This document shows, piece after piece, positions 33,094-41,770 of a stretch of DNA of 64,000 nt; position 1 is the first letter of the stretch, and the number at the start of each line of letters is the position of its first letter. The DNA lies in NCBI RefSeq assembly GCF_900102005.1, contig NZ_LT627736.1, positions 124,001 through 188,000 of the forward strand, read 5' to 3'. The notes beneath the pieces are model-generated. The model was not told the DNA's origin. It saw only the letters and a list, made by a program, of their open reading frames with translations, and made no database searches. The position numbers were made by a program, and so were the translations under genes. This DNA comes from Microbacterium sp. LKL04 (GTDB taxonomy: Bacteria > Actinomycetota > Actinomycetes > Actinomycetales > Microbacteriaceae).

Positions 33094-33780
33094 ATGACCG
33101 TCATGAACACTGCCGCCACCTCCTCCGGAGACGGGTCCTGGCTCTCGGCGCTGGCCGACTGGGTCGTCTCGCTGATGGACACCATCGGCCCGGCGGGAGC
33201 GGCCGTCGCCGTCGGCCTCGACAACCTGTTCCCGCCGATCCCGAGCGAGGTCGTCCTGCCGCTGGCCGGTCTCGCGGCATCGCGCGGGTCGTTCACCCTC
33301 GCGGAGGCGATCGGCTGGACCACCTTCGGGTCGGTCTTCGGCGCCTACATCCTCTACGTGCTCGGCCGGGTCCTCGGAGCAGACCGACTGACGCGCATTG
33401 CCGACAAGCTGCCGCTCATGAAAGGCGAGGACGTCACCAAGACCGTGCACTGGTTCGAGCGTCACGGGGGCGCCGCGGTCTTCTTCGGTCGGATGGTGCC
33501 GCTGTTCCGGAGCCTCATCTCGATCCCGGCGGGGGTCTCGAAGATGCACTGGTGGAAGTTCGGCCTGCTCACGACGGCGGGCAGTCTCATCTGGAACTCG
33601 ATCTTCGTGCTCGCGGGGTTCTTCCTCGGCGAGAACTGGCACATCGTCGAGGAGTACGCCGGCGTGTTCCAGAACATCGTGATCGTGGTGGTCGTGGCCC
33701 TGGTGGTGTGGTTCGTCGTCGTCCGCGTGCGCGCCGCCGTCCGCAGCCGTCGGGAATCGCCGGGGGATGCCGCGGGCTGA
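33094..33780 (+). CDS. DedA family membrane protein
   Basis: A 228-residue integral membrane protein of the DedA/SNARE-associated family. Conserved parts are DNLFPPIPSEVVLPLAGL (about residues 40-57) and FGRMVPLFRSLISIPAGVSKM (about 135-155), with GR and the amphipathic re-entrant segments intact. DedA proteins act in lipid carrier recycling and proton-motive-force-dependent envelope maintenance. The start at 33094 is the first ATG after the divergent aspS promoter region; a second ATG at 33103 is possible. Confidence 0.9.
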   Translation: MTVMNTAATSSGDGSWLSALADWVVSLMDTIGPAGAAVAVGLDNLFPPIPSEVVLPLAGLAASRGSFTLAEAIGWTTFGSVFGAYILYVLGRVLGADRLTRIADKLPLMKGEDVTKTVHWFERHGGAAVFFGRMVPLFRSLISIPAGVSKMHWWKFGLLTTAGSLIWNSIFVLAGFFLGENWHIVEEYAGVFQNIVIVVVVALVVWFVVVRVRAAVRSRRESPGDAAG

Positions 33781-33827
33781 GGCCCGCTCGCAGGCTGCGC
33801 TCAGGCCCTGCATAGGACCCCCTCACG

Positions 33828-33833
33828 TAGACT
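33828..33833 (+). promoter_or_regulatory. -10 hexamer TAGACT of the cytochrome c biogenesis operon
   Basis: Six bases (gaaggg) before the GTG at 33840; probably drives the whole six-gene operon. Confidence 0.55.
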
Positions 33834-33839
33834 GAAGGG

Positions 33840-34469
33840 GTGCCTGCCGCCCGTCTCCATCTCGTGCGCCATGGGGAGGTCCACAACCCCGGACGCGTGC
33901 TCTACGGGCGACTCCCGGGCTTCCACCTGAGCGACGACGGTCACGGCATGGCCCGTGCGGCCGCCGAGCACCTGAAGGCGCAGGGGCGTCCGGTCCGCTC
34001 GCTGGTGTCGTCGCCTTTGGAGCGTGCGCGGGAGTCCGCCGCCCCCATCGCGGAGCTGTTCGGACTGACGCCCGTCATCGACGCCCGCGTCCTCGAGCCG
34101 ACCAACGTCTTCGAGGGCAAGCGGATGCGGAGTGCCCTGCGCAACCCGCTCAACTGGTGGCACCTGCGCACGCCCGCTCTGCCGAGCTGGGGTGAGGCCT
34201 ACCTCGAGGTCGTCGAGCGCATGGAGGCCGCGATGCTCGACGCCTGGAACCGCACGCCGTCGGGTGACGCGGTCATCGTCTCGCACCAGCTCCCCATCTG
34301 GATCACGCACCTGTCGGTCGCGGGTCTCCCGCTCCGCCACGACCCGCGGCGGCGCCGCTGCGACCTGTCGAGCATCACCAGCTTCGAGCTCGACGGCGAT
34401 GTCTGGCGCGAGGTCGAGTACGCCGAGCCGGCCGCGACAGCCGGCGCCGTCGACGTGGGAGCCGTATGA
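33840..34469 (+). CDS. Histidine phosphatase family protein
   Basis: A 209-residue protein of the phosphoglycerate mutase-like superfamily. The catalytic motif is LHLVRHGEVHNPG, with the phosphorylated His at position 11, and the second His is in VIVSHQLPIW. It likely hydrolyses a small phosphate ester; the substrate is unknown. It is first in an operon with cytochrome c maturation genes and overlaps the next by four bases (ATGA). GTG start with TAGACT six bases upstream. Confidence 0.88.
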   Translation: MPAARLHLVRHGEVHNPGRVLYGRLPGFHLSDDGHGMARAAAEHLKAQGRPVRSLVSSPLERARESAAPIAELFGLTPVIDARVLEPTNVFEGKRMRSALRNPLNWWHLRTPALPSWGEAYLEVVERMEAAMLDAWNRTPSGDAVIVSHQLPIWITHLSVAGLPLRHDPRRRRCDLSSITSFELDGDVWREVEYAEPAATAGAVDVGAV

Positions 34470-35065
34470 GACGCCGCATCCTGGCCGCCCTCGCGGCCGT
34501 GACCCTCGTCGCGGGGCTCGCCGCGTGCTCGAGTGAGAACGACAACCTGTCGAACCTGTACCGCGAAGGAAACACGCAGGGCTTCATCTCCAGCGACGGT
34601 CGGGTCGAGACGATCCCCGCCGCGCAGCGCGGCGAGGCCCTCTCGTTCACGGGTACCGATGTCGACGGCAAGACGGTGTCGAGCACCGACTTCACCGGCG
34701 ACGTGCTGGTCCTCAACTTCTGGTACGCCGCGTGCGGTCCGTGCCGGGCCGAGGCTCCCGTCCTCGAGCAGACGTACCAGGACACGAAGGCGGAGGGTGC
34801 GCACTTCCTCGGCGTCAACATCTACGACGGTCCCGAGCAGGCGACCTCGTTCGACGAGACGTACAAGATCACCTACCCGTCGATCCTCGCCCGCGGCGAC
34901 GTCGATCTGAAGCTCGCGTTCGCCGACTGGACCTCGCTCCAGGCCGCCCCGACGACGCTCGTCGTCGATCGCGAGGGCCGCGTCGCCGCACGCCTGTTCG
35001 GCCAGCTGCCGGATGCCACGACCCTCCGCGACCTCGTCGACGACACTCTCGCGGAGAAGGGATGA
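34466..35065 (+). CDS. TlpA/ResA-like thiol-disulfide lipoprotein
   Basis: A 199-residue extracytoplasmic thioredoxin. The lipobox LAAC gives Cys21 as the lipidated residue. The thioredoxin domain (about 55-195) has the active site CGPC (Cys90, Cys93) in NFWYAACGPCRAEAP and the cis-proline APTTLVVD. It should keep apocytochrome c haem-binding cysteines reduced, receiving electrons from CcdA encoded next. Four-base overlaps with both neighbours. Confidence 0.92.
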   Translation: MRRRILAALAAVTLVAGLAACSSENDNLSNLYREGNTQGFISSDGRVETIPAAQRGEALSFTGTDVDGKTVSSTDFTGDVLVLNFWYAACGPCRAEAPVLEQTYQDTKAEGAHFLGVNIYDGPEQATSFDETYKITYPSILARGDVDLKLAFADWTSLQAAPTTLVVDREGRVAARLFGQLPDATTLRDLVDDTLAEKG

Positions 35066-35856
35066 ACCCCGGGTCGATCGTGATGGGCGAGTCGCTCTGG
35101 ATCGCGATCCCGATCGCGGCGCTCGCGGGTCTCGCCTCGTTCCTCTCGCCCTGCGTCCTGCCGCTGGTCCCCGGGTACCTCGGCTTCCTCGGCGGGGCCG
35201 TCGCGCCGCGTGAGCCGAAGAGGTCGAAGGATGCCGGGGCCACCGGCACGACCACGCTCACACGCACCGAGGCTCCGCCCCGCGGGCGCCTGCTGCTCGG
35301 CGTCGCGCTGTTCATCGCCGGCTTCAGCGTCGTGTTCATCATGTTCGGGATCTTCGCCGGGACCCTCGGTCGCGTCTTCATCGAGTACCAGGACCTCATC
35401 ACCCGCGTCCTCGGCGCCGTGGTCGTCGCGCTCGGCCTGGTGTTCATCGGCGTCTTCGGGTTCGCGCAGAAGATCTACCGGCCGCAGCTGAAGCAGAACC
35501 TCGGCCTCGTCGGGGCTCCGCTTCTCGGCATCGCGATGGGCGTCGGCTGGGCGCCCTGCATCGGTCCGACCCTCGCCGCGATCATGAGCATGGCGTACAG
35601 CCAGGCCGACCCCGCGCGGGCGGGCGCCCTCGCCGCGGCGTACTCGCTGGGCCTCGGCATCCCGTTCGTCCTCCTCGCCCTCGGCGCAGGCTGGGCGACC
35701 CGCTCGGTGGCGTTCGTCCGCCGCCACATCCGCGTCGTCAACATCATCGGCGGTGCTCTTCTGATCGCGCTCGGCGTGCTGATGGTCACCGGTGTCTGGA
35801 CGTCTCTCATGTCCGCGTTCCAGGGGGTGGTTGCCGGTGTCCCGACGTTCCTCTGA
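35062..35856 (+). CDS. ccdA: Cytochrome c biogenesis protein CcdA
   Basis: A 264-residue membrane protein that moves reducing power from cytoplasmic thioredoxin to TlpA. Two redox-active cysteines lie in the paired motifs SPCVLPLVPG (Cys31) and GWAPCIGPT (Cys166). Six helices are apparent. The charged loop between helices 1 and 2 (residues 50-75) is longer than in minimal CcdA. It overlaps tlpA by four bases and the following resB by 20 bases. Confidence 0.93.
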   Translation: MNPGSIVMGESLWIAIPIAALAGLASFLSPCVLPLVPGYLGFLGGAVAPREPKRSKDAGATGTTTLTRTEAPPRGRLLLGVALFIAGFSVVFIMFGIFAGTLGRVFIEYQDLITRVLGAVVVALGLVFIGVFGFAQKIYRPQLKQNLGLVGAPLLGIAMGVGWAPCIGPTLAAIMSMAYSQADPARAGALAAAYSLGLGIPFVLLALGAGWATRSVAFVRRHIRVVNIIGGALLIALGVLMVTGVWTSLMSAFQGVVAGVPTFL

Positions 35857-37555
35857 CGGCTCTGAGACGGTCGACGGACCGCTTCGGCCGAGCGACCACC
35901 TCGACAAGACCGGTGACGACGAGCCCACCTTCTCGGGCGGCCAGCCCGCGCTGGGCGTCGTCGGGTGGCTCCGCTGGGGATGGCGTCAGCTCACGAGCAT
36001 GCGGACGGCCCTCGTGCTGCTCCTGCTTCTCGCGATCGCGGCGATCCCCGGTTCGCTCGTGCCGCAGCGCAGCGCCGACCCCAACGGCGTCACGCAGTGG
36101 CGGGCCACGAACCCCGATCTGTACCCGACCTTCGACGCGTTCCAGCTCTTCGACGTCTACACGTCGGTGTGGTTCTCGGCGATCTACATCCTGCTGTTCA
36201 TCTCGCTGATCGGCTGCGTCCTGCCGCGGACGAAGCACCACTGGAAGGCGCTCCGGGCGCGTCCGCCGAGGACCCCGGCACGGCTGTCGCGGCTGTCCGA
36301 TCACGCGGAGCGGACCGTCGCGGTCCCCGACGGAGAGGATGCCGCGGGTCACGCAGCCCACGTCGTCGATCTCGCCGAGGCGCAGCTGCGCTCCGCCCGC
36401 TACCGCGTCGAGCGGTACGACCGGAACGGCGTGGCCTCGGTGTCCGCCGAGCGCGGCTACCTGCGCGAGACGGGCAACCTGCTCTTCCACGGCGCGCTCG
36501 TCGGCGTGCTCATCTCGGTCGGCATCGGGGGCGGCTTCACGTACACGGGCCAGACCGTCATCACCGAGGGCGATGGCTTCGTGAACTCGCTCGGGCTCGG
36601 ATACACGTCCTTCAACCCGGGTCGCTTCGTCGACACCGAGGCGCTCACGCCGTACTCCATCACCCTCGACCGTTTCGATGTGACCTATGCGCCGCCGTCG
36701 GGGCAGGCGGGCGGCTTCGAAGCCCACGTCACCACCCGGTTCCCCGGTCAGGAGGCCGAGGACCAGGTGATCGAGGTGAACCACCCGATCACGATGGCGG
36801 GCGACCGCGTGTACCTCATGGGCAACGGCTACGCACCGACCATCACGGTCCGAAACGGCGAGGGCGACGTCGTCTTCAGCGAGTCGGTTCCCTTCCTGCC
36901 GCAGAGCGCGACGATGACCTCGCAGGGCGTCGTGAAGATCCCCGACACCGGTGGCGAGCAGCTCGGACTCGTCGGGTTCTTCTACCCCACGGTCGCGCAG
37001 CTCTCGAGCGGCGCGCTCACCTCGCGCTACGGCGACCTGCTCGATCCTCGCTTGACATTCTTCGTCTACGAGGGCGATCTCGGGATCGACGACGGCACGC
37101 CGCGGTCGGTCTACGCGCTCGATACCGACGGGATGACCGAGATCGCCGGTCGGAATGCGGACTCGCCGTCGCTGGAACTCTCGCCGGGGCAGACCGTCGA
37201 CCTGCCGGGCGGGCGCGGCACCGTGACGTTCGAGGACGAGACGCGCACGGGCGCGCCGGAGTCGGTGAAGCGTTACGTCTCACTGTCGATCCACAACGAC
37301 TCGAGTGCCACGTGGGTGCTCGTGTTCGCGGTCCTCGCGATGATCGGCCTCTTCACCGCGCTGTTCGTCCCGCGGCGACGCATGTGGGTGAAGGCGACAC
37401 CGGCCGGCGATCAGGTGCACATCGAGTACGCGGGTCTCGCACGCGGCGAGGATCCCGCCATCGGGGTCGCCGTCGCCGACCTCGCGAAGCGGCACGAGAG
37501 CGCGCTGGGCGACGAACCGGCATCCGCCCCCGCGCCCGCCGCGAACGTAAACTGA
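35837..37555 (+). CDS. resB: Cytochrome c biogenesis protein ResB
   Basis: A 572-residue ResB/Ccs1 protein of the System II haem lyase. After a 40-residue polar N-terminus come helices at about 55-80 (MRTALVLLLLLAIAAIPGSLV), 100-120 and 200-215, a large extracytoplasmic domain of about 280 residues (GGFTYTGQTVITEG onward), and a final helix near 500 (ATWVLVFAVLAMIGLFTALF). GSLVPQRS after helix 1 is a family hallmark. The GTG at 35837 with GGGGGTGG upstream is the likely start and lies inside the end of ccdA. Partners with CcsB. Confidence 0.9.
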   Translation: MSRRSSDGSETVDGPLRPSDHLDKTGDDEPTFSGGQPALGVVGWLRWGWRQLTSMRTALVLLLLLAIAAIPGSLVPQRSADPNGVTQWRATNPDLYPTFDAFQLFDVYTSVWFSAIYILLFISLIGCVLPRTKHHWKALRARPPRTPARLSRLSDHAERTVAVPDGEDAAGHAAHVVDLAEAQLRSARYRVERYDRNGVASVSAERGYLRETGNLLFHGALVGVLISVGIGGGFTYTGQTVITEGDGFVNSLGLGYTSFNPGRFVDTEALTPYSITLDRFDVTYAPPSGQAGGFEAHVTTRFPGQEAEDQVIEVNHPITMAGDRVYLMGNGYAPTITVRNGEGDVVFSESVPFLPQSATMTSQGVVKIPDTGGEQLGLVGFFYPTVAQLSSGALTSRYGDLLDPRLTFFVYEGDLGIDDGTPRSVYALDTDGMTEIAGRNADSPSLELSPGQTVDLPGGRGTVTFEDETRTGAPESVKRYVSLSIHNDSSATWVLVFAVLAMIGLFTALFVPRRRMWVKATPAGDQVHIEYAGLARGEDPAIGVAVADLAKRHESALGDEPASAPAPAANVN

Positions 37556-37584
37556 ACTCACCCATTCCCTCCGGAGGACCCCCA

Positions 37585-38607
37585 ATGTCGTTCGATGACA
37601 TCTCCGTGCTTCTGCTGTGGACCGCCATCGCGATCTACACGCTCGGCTTCCTCGCCTTCACGGTCGACCTCGCTCGGCGCTCCGAGCTCGCGATCAAGGC
37701 CCAGGACGCGCGGACGCAGGCGCGCACCCTTGTCGCCGCCGGCGGGGGGCAGACCATCGAGGACATCCGCGCCGAAGAAGCTGCCGCGAAGGTCGCCCTC
37801 GAGGCGGCGCCGTCCCAGCGCGGTCGGTACCTCTTCGCACGGCTCGGCGTCGTCCTGACGACGATCGCGTTCCTCTTCCACGTCGGAGCGGACGTCACCC
37901 GCGGTATCGCGGCCGGTCGCGTGCCGTGGTCGAACAACTACGAGTTCGCCCTCACCGGCACGATGCTCGTCGTGATGGTGTTCCTGACCGTGCTGGTCAA
38001 GTACGACCTGCGCTTCCTCGGCGCGTTCATCAACGGTCTCATCGTGGTCCTGCTCGGTGGCGCCGCGCTGGCGTACTACGTCGAGGTCGTGCCGCTGTCC
38101 GACCCGCTGAAGAGCGTCTGGCTCGTCATCCACGTGTTCGTCGCCTCGCTCGCCTCGGCGTTCTACGCGCTCGCGTTCGCGCTGTCGGTCGTGCAGCTGC
38201 TGCAGTCCCGACGGGAGCGCGTCGCGCTGGCCGCGGTGGGGACGGATGCCGCCCCCCGCACGCGGCTGCCGTTCCTGCGCACGCTGCCCAGCGCCGAGGT
38301 GCTCGAGTCCCTGGCCTACCGCTTCGCGATCATCGGCTTCGTCCTGTGGACCTTCACCCTCATCGCCGGCGCGATCTGGGCCAACGACGCGTGGGGTCGC
38401 TACTGGGGCTTCGACACGAAGGAAGTGTGGACCTTCGTGATCTGGGTGGTCTACGCCGGCTACATCCACGCGCGTGCGACGCGCGGCTGGCGCGGCACGC
38501 GCTCGGCCTGGCTGTCGATCGTCGGCTTCACCGCGGTGCTCTTCAACTTCACGATCGTGAATCAGTTCTTCCAGGGCCTGCATTCCTACAGCGGCCTATC
38601 CAGCTGA
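37585..38607 (+). CDS. ccsB: Cytochrome c biogenesis protein CcsB (haem handling)
   Basis: A 340-residue CcsA/CcsB protein, the haem-exporting and ligating half of System II. The tryptophan-rich WWD region is WANDAWGRYWGFDTKEVW near residue 270, with conserved His residues in VIHVFVASL and FLFHVG. Eight helices are likely. The ATG has GGAGGA eight bases upstream. The 29-base gap from resB is the longest in the operon. Confidence 0.92.
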   Translation: MSFDDISVLLLWTAIAIYTLGFLAFTVDLARRSELAIKAQDARTQARTLVAAGGGQTIEDIRAEEAAAKVALEAAPSQRGRYLFARLGVVLTTIAFLFHVGADVTRGIAAGRVPWSNNYEFALTGTMLVVMVFLTVLVKYDLRFLGAFINGLIVVLLGGAALAYYVEVVPLSDPLKSVWLVIHVFVASLASAFYALAFALSVVQLLQSRRERVALAAVGTDAAPRTRLPFLRTLPSAEVLESLAYRFAIIGFVLWTFTLIAGAIWANDAWGRYWGFDTKEVWTFVIWVVYAGYIHARATRGWRGTRSAWLSIVGFTAVLFNFTIVNQFFQGLHSYSGLSS

Positions 38608-38612
38608 GCCTC

Positions 38613-39482
38613 GTGACGCAGATCCCCGCCACCGTCGTGACCTACCCCGACGGGGAGGTCACCGGAACGGCCACCGTCGTGCATGCCGTGCCACTCGCCG
38701 ACGGGCGGACGGGCATCGTCTTCGATCGCACCCCGTTCCACCCCGTCGACACCGCCTGGCCCGACCAGCCCGCCGACGTCGGCGTGCTGCGAACGTCAGC
38801 CGGCGAGTTCCCCGTCGTCACCACCGTGACCGGGGGAGTCCACGAGGGCGACCTCGTCATCGGGCCGGACCTCCCGGTGCGCATCGGCACCGAGGGGTGG
38901 ACGTTCGTCGTCGTGCACGTCGTCGACGGGCCTGCCCCCGCCGTCGGCGAGAGCGTCGAGGCGTACGTCGATCCCGAGCTGCGCGCTGCGCTGTCCGCCG
39001 GGCACACCGCCTGCCACCTGGCATCCCTCGCCCTCGACGCCGCCCTCGCGGATGCGTGGACGAAGGAGGTTCCGACGGATGCCGCCGGTCACCCCGCGTT
39101 CGACATGCTCGCGATCCAGACCTCCCGCATCGCGCCGTACGGCTCGGTCGACGTCTACCGCATCGGCAAGTCTCTGCGGAAGAAGGGCTTCGACACGAGC
39201 GCGCTCGGCGACCTCCCGGAGCTCGAGGCGCGAATCGAGGCGACGCTGGCGGGCTGGGCCAACTCGGCGGGGGCCATCTCCATCCATCGCGACGACCACA
39301 CGCTCGCCGGGCGCCGCTCGTGGCGCTGCGACCTGCCCGACGGTCTCGTCGAGATCCCGTGCGGCGGGACGCATCTGACGTCCCTCGCACAGATCGGCGC
39401 GCTGACGGTCGCGCTCGACGCGAACGAGGTGCCCGGCGGCATCCAGCTCACCATGACGACGTCGATCACACTCGCCGGCTGA
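38613..39482 (+). CDS. Alanyl-tRNA editing protein (AlaX-like)
   Basis: A 289-residue homologue of the AlaRS editing domain, which hydrolyses tRNA-Ala mischarged with Ser or Gly. Zinc ligands are visible: HTACH (His131, His135) in SAGHTACHLASLALDAA, and CGGTH (Cys250, His254) in EIPCGGTHL. The usual HxxxH is intact, though Ser of HTASH is Cys here. An N-terminal barrel of about 110 residues precedes it. The GTG start lies six bases after ccsB, so it is co-transcribed with cytochrome c genes, an odd partner. Confidence 0.85.
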   Translation: MTQIPATVVTYPDGEVTGTATVVHAVPLADGRTGIVFDRTPFHPVDTAWPDQPADVGVLRTSAGEFPVVTTVTGGVHEGDLVIGPDLPVRIGTEGWTFVVVHVVDGPAPAVGESVEAYVDPELRAALSAGHTACHLASLALDAALADAWTKEVPTDAAGHPAFDMLAIQTSRIAPYGSVDVYRIGKSLRKKGFDTSALGDLPELEARIEATLAGWANSAGAISIHRDDHTLAGRRSWRCDLPDGLVEIPCGGTHLTSLAQIGALTVALDANEVPGGIQLTMTTSITLAG

Positions 39483-39502
39483 GCCCGCGGCCGCGCGCCG
39501 CT

Positions 39503-39544
39503 CCCCGGGCCGCGCCCCGCGCCCCGGGCCGCGCCCCGCGCCCC
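39503..39544. repeat. 19-bp tandem repeat, two copies plus four bases
   Basis: CCCCGGGCCGCGCCCCGCG occurs twice without a break (39503-39521 and 39522-39540) and begins a third time. Every base is G or C. Confidence 0.9.
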
Positions 39545-39557
39545 ACGTCCAGCTACG

Positions 39558-39643
39558 TCGCCGAATCACCATCCACGTGCCGAATCACCACCCTGTGGCG
39601 TGCATTCGGGTGGTGATTCGGCAGTGGAGTGGTGACTCGGCGA
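39558..39643. repeat. Nested double inverted repeat (GCCGAATCACCA family)
   Basis: Four related blocks in the order A-B-B'-A'. The inner pair GCCGAATCACCACCC (39579-39593) and its exact complement (39608-39622) flank a 14-base loop. The outer pair is TCGCCGAATCACCATCCAC (39558-39576) and a near complement (39624-39643). All share GCCGAATCACCA. It can fold into a long cruciform and looks like a copy of a dispersed intergenic repeat. Confidence 0.8.
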
Positions 39644-39649
39644 GAGGGG

Positions 39650-39680
39650 GACCGGGCCAGGACCGGGCCAGGACCGGACC
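39650..39680. repeat. 11-bp tandem repeat, two copies plus a partial third
   Basis: GACCGGGCCAG at 39650-39660 and 39661-39671, followed by GACCGGACC. Confidence 0.85.
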
Positions 39681-39682
39681 TA

Positions 39683-39710
39683 GGAGCAGGCGCGTGCGCG
39701 CGCCTGCTCC
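39683..39710 (-). terminator. Hairpin terminator of the YhgE/MMPL operon
   Basis: Perfect 12-bp arms GGAGCAGGCGCG / CGCGCCTGCTCC with a 4-base loop, nine bases beyond the stop of the YhgE-like gene. It could also stop transcripts of the AlaX operon from the other side. Confidence 0.75.
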
Positions 39711-39718
39711 GGACGGGA

Positions 39719-41770
39719 TCAGGCGGGCTGCGTGAGTACGGCCCGGGCCGAGGTGGAACGGTGCCGCGCGACGGCGAGGATGCCGGCGGCGATCGCGACG
39801 AGCGTCCAGAGCACGAGTCCGACGGCTGCGGTCGCGCCGCCTCCGGCATCCGTCAGCGCCGCCAGCATCGACGTGTATGCCGGCGCCGTGGGCAGGAGGC
39901 CCGCGATGTCGAGCAGGGTGCCCGGCACCGTGGACACGATCCCGGTCGCCAGCGCCATGACGCCCACGAGGACCGACACCCAGCGGCCGATGCCGCCGAA
40001 CAGGGCCACGAGCGCGTGGTTGATCGCGGCGAAGGCGACACCGGCGAGCACGCACATGGCCGCGAAGGGCCACCACTGCTCGGCGTCGTACCCGGCCGCG
40101 AGCTGTACGACGGTGGCGACGAGAGCGCCCTGCAGGGCGCCGATCACGGCGCCCGGTGCGAGTGCGCGCAGCGCGAGGGCAGCCGAGGATCGTCGCGACG
40201 ACAGCGCGGTCCGCGGCACGGCGCGCAGGACGACGAACGACGCGAGACCGCCGAACCACAGCGCGAGGGTGGCGAGCAGCGGCACGGCGGATGCGCCGAA
40301 CAGCGAGGTGCCGGTGCCGTCGGCCACCACCGGATCGGCGACGATCGAGGCGAGGTCTGCGGCTTCGTTCTTCGTGTAGGACGGCACGCCGTCGACGGCC
40401 TTGTCCAGTCCGCCGGCGAGGTCGTCGGTACCGGTCGCGAGCTCGCCCACGCCGGTCGAGAGGTCTCCGGCGCCGCTGGCGAGCGCGTCCACACCGGCCG
40501 CGAGCTGGTCGCCGCCGTCCGCCGCGGTACCGGCGCCGGTCGCGAGGTCGCGGGCACCCGTGGACAGCTGACCCGCCCCCGCGGAGAGCTGCTCCGCGCC
40601 GTCGGCCAGCTGGCCCATCCCACCGGCGAGCTGCTCCGCTGCGGCGGCCGAGGTGCGCAGGCCCTCGGTCAGGCTCGGACCGAAGTTCGCGAGCGCGTCG
40701 ATGTTCTCGGCGAGCTTCTTCGAGTCGCCGACCGTGGCCTGCAGAGCCGGGAGAGCGGACGTCGCGTCAGACGCGGCATCCGTCAGCTGGTCGCAGAGCT
40801 CCGCGCCGGCCTGCGCGGGCACGCACGACGACGCCGCAGCCGACAGGGCGTCGACGATGCCGGTCACGGCCTCGCGGTTCTGCTCGCCGTCCGCGGTGAG
40901 GGCCTTGATGCCGTCGACGACATCGGAGGGGATCGCCGGGATCGCCGACGTCTGGTCGGCGGCCCGCGTCAGGCCGTCCGCGAGCTGCTGGGTGCCCTCG
41001 GCGATCGGTCGGGCACCGGCCGACCACTCGGAGAGGCCCTGCGAGGTGGCCGCGGCGCCGCCGGCCAGCTGGTTCGCACCGCTCTGCAGCTTGCGCAGGC
41101 CGTCGGCGAGCGAGTACCCGCCGTCGGCCGCGCTGGAGGCGCCGTCGGCGAGCTTCGAGGCGCCGTCGGCGGCTGCCTTCGCGCCGTCGGCGAGCTGCGC
41201 GGCGCCGTCGGCCGCGGTGCCCAGCTGCTCATTCAGCGTCGTGAAGCCGAGGAACACGTTCTCGAGGTAGCCCGTCGTGAGTTGCTGGCCGAGGACGGAT
41301 GCCGCGGTCGAGGTCACCTGGTTCGTGATGGCGTCGTCGACGATGCGGGCATCGGGCGAGGAGGTCAGCTCGATCGTCGCGCGTTCCGGGGTCTTGCCGG
41401 GAGCGGTCGAGGTCGCCGCTGCGGAGAAGTTCTTCGGGATGGTGACGATCGCGTCGTAGGTGCCGTCTTCGAGGCCCTCCTTGGCGTCCTCCGTGTTGGA
41501 GATCGTCCAGGTGAGGTTGCTGTCGAGCTCATCCGAGCCTTCGACGAGTCCCGCGGTCAGGAGGCGCCCGAGGGGAGTGGTCTGTCCGTTCACCTCGACC
41601 GGCTCGTCGTTGTTCACGACCGCGGTGTTCAGTGCGTCGAGCCGCTCGGTGGGGTTGTAGAGAGCCGCCACGAGGAGGCCGCCGATGACGGCGGGCAGCA
41701 GGAGCACGCCGAGGAGCGTGAGCCACGAGATGGGGCGCCGGGTCTGCGCGCGTTCGATGGAGAGAGTCAT
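39719..41770 (-). CDS. YhgE/Pip domain membrane protein
   Basis: A 683-residue envelope protein. A first helix (ISWLTLLGVLLLPAVIGGLLVAAL) is followed by a large extracytoplasmic part and five or six C-terminal helices starting near residue 510, the architecture of YhgE/Pip and ABC-2-like permeases. Between about residues 180-290 and 385-480 lies a long series of heptad-like repeats (ADGAxxLADGA, AxGAxxLxxG) as in phage infection proteins, probably an extended coiled coil. It overlaps the MMPL gene by four bases (ATGA), so the two products are likely made together as an export complex. Confidence 0.85.
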   Translation of the reverse strand: MTLSIERAQTRRPISWLTLLGVLLLPAVIGGLLVAALYNPTERLDALNTAVVNNDEPVEVNGQTTPLGRLLTAGLVEGSDELDSNLTWTISNTEDAKEGLEDGTYDAIVTIPKNFSAAATSTAPGKTPERATIELTSSPDARIVDDAITNQVTSTAASVLGQQLTTGYLENVFLGFTTLNEQLGTAADGAAQLADGAKAAADGASKLADGASSAADGGYSLADGLRKLQSGANQLAGGAAATSQGLSEWSAGARPIAEGTQQLADGLTRAADQTSAIPAIPSDVVDGIKALTADGEQNREAVTGIVDALSAAASSCVPAQAGAELCDQLTDAASDATSALPALQATVGDSKKLAENIDALANFGPSLTEGLRTSAAAAEQLAGGMGQLADGAEQLSAGAGQLSTGARDLATGAGTAADGGDQLAAGVDALASGAGDLSTGVGELATGTDDLAGGLDKAVDGVPSYTKNEAADLASIVADPVVADGTGTSLFGASAVPLLATLALWFGGLASFVVLRAVPRTALSSRRSSAALALRALAPGAVIGALQGALVATVVQLAAGYDAEQWWPFAAMCVLAGVAFAAINHALVALFGGIGRWVSVLVGVMALATGIVSTVPGTLLDIAGLLPTAPAYTSMLAALTDAGGGATAAVGLVLWTLVAIAAGILAVARHRSTSARAVLTQPA

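Larger units (their letters stand above)
39483..39718. other. Repeat-dense junction between convergent genes
   Basis: These 236 bases hold no gene but a 19-bp tandem repeat, a nested double inverted repeat, an 11-bp tandem repeat and a terminator hairpin, in that order, each listed separately. The composition differs clearly from the coding sequence on both sides. Confidence 0.8.

Noticed and set aside
31300..33780. An 826-codon plus-strand frame ending in DedA
   Set aside because: Only the part from 33094 has membrane-protein character; the earlier part is antisense to aspS.
39558..39643. CRISPR-like array
   Set aside because: The four units are arranged as inverted, not direct, repeats, and there are no spacers of constant length and no cas genes.
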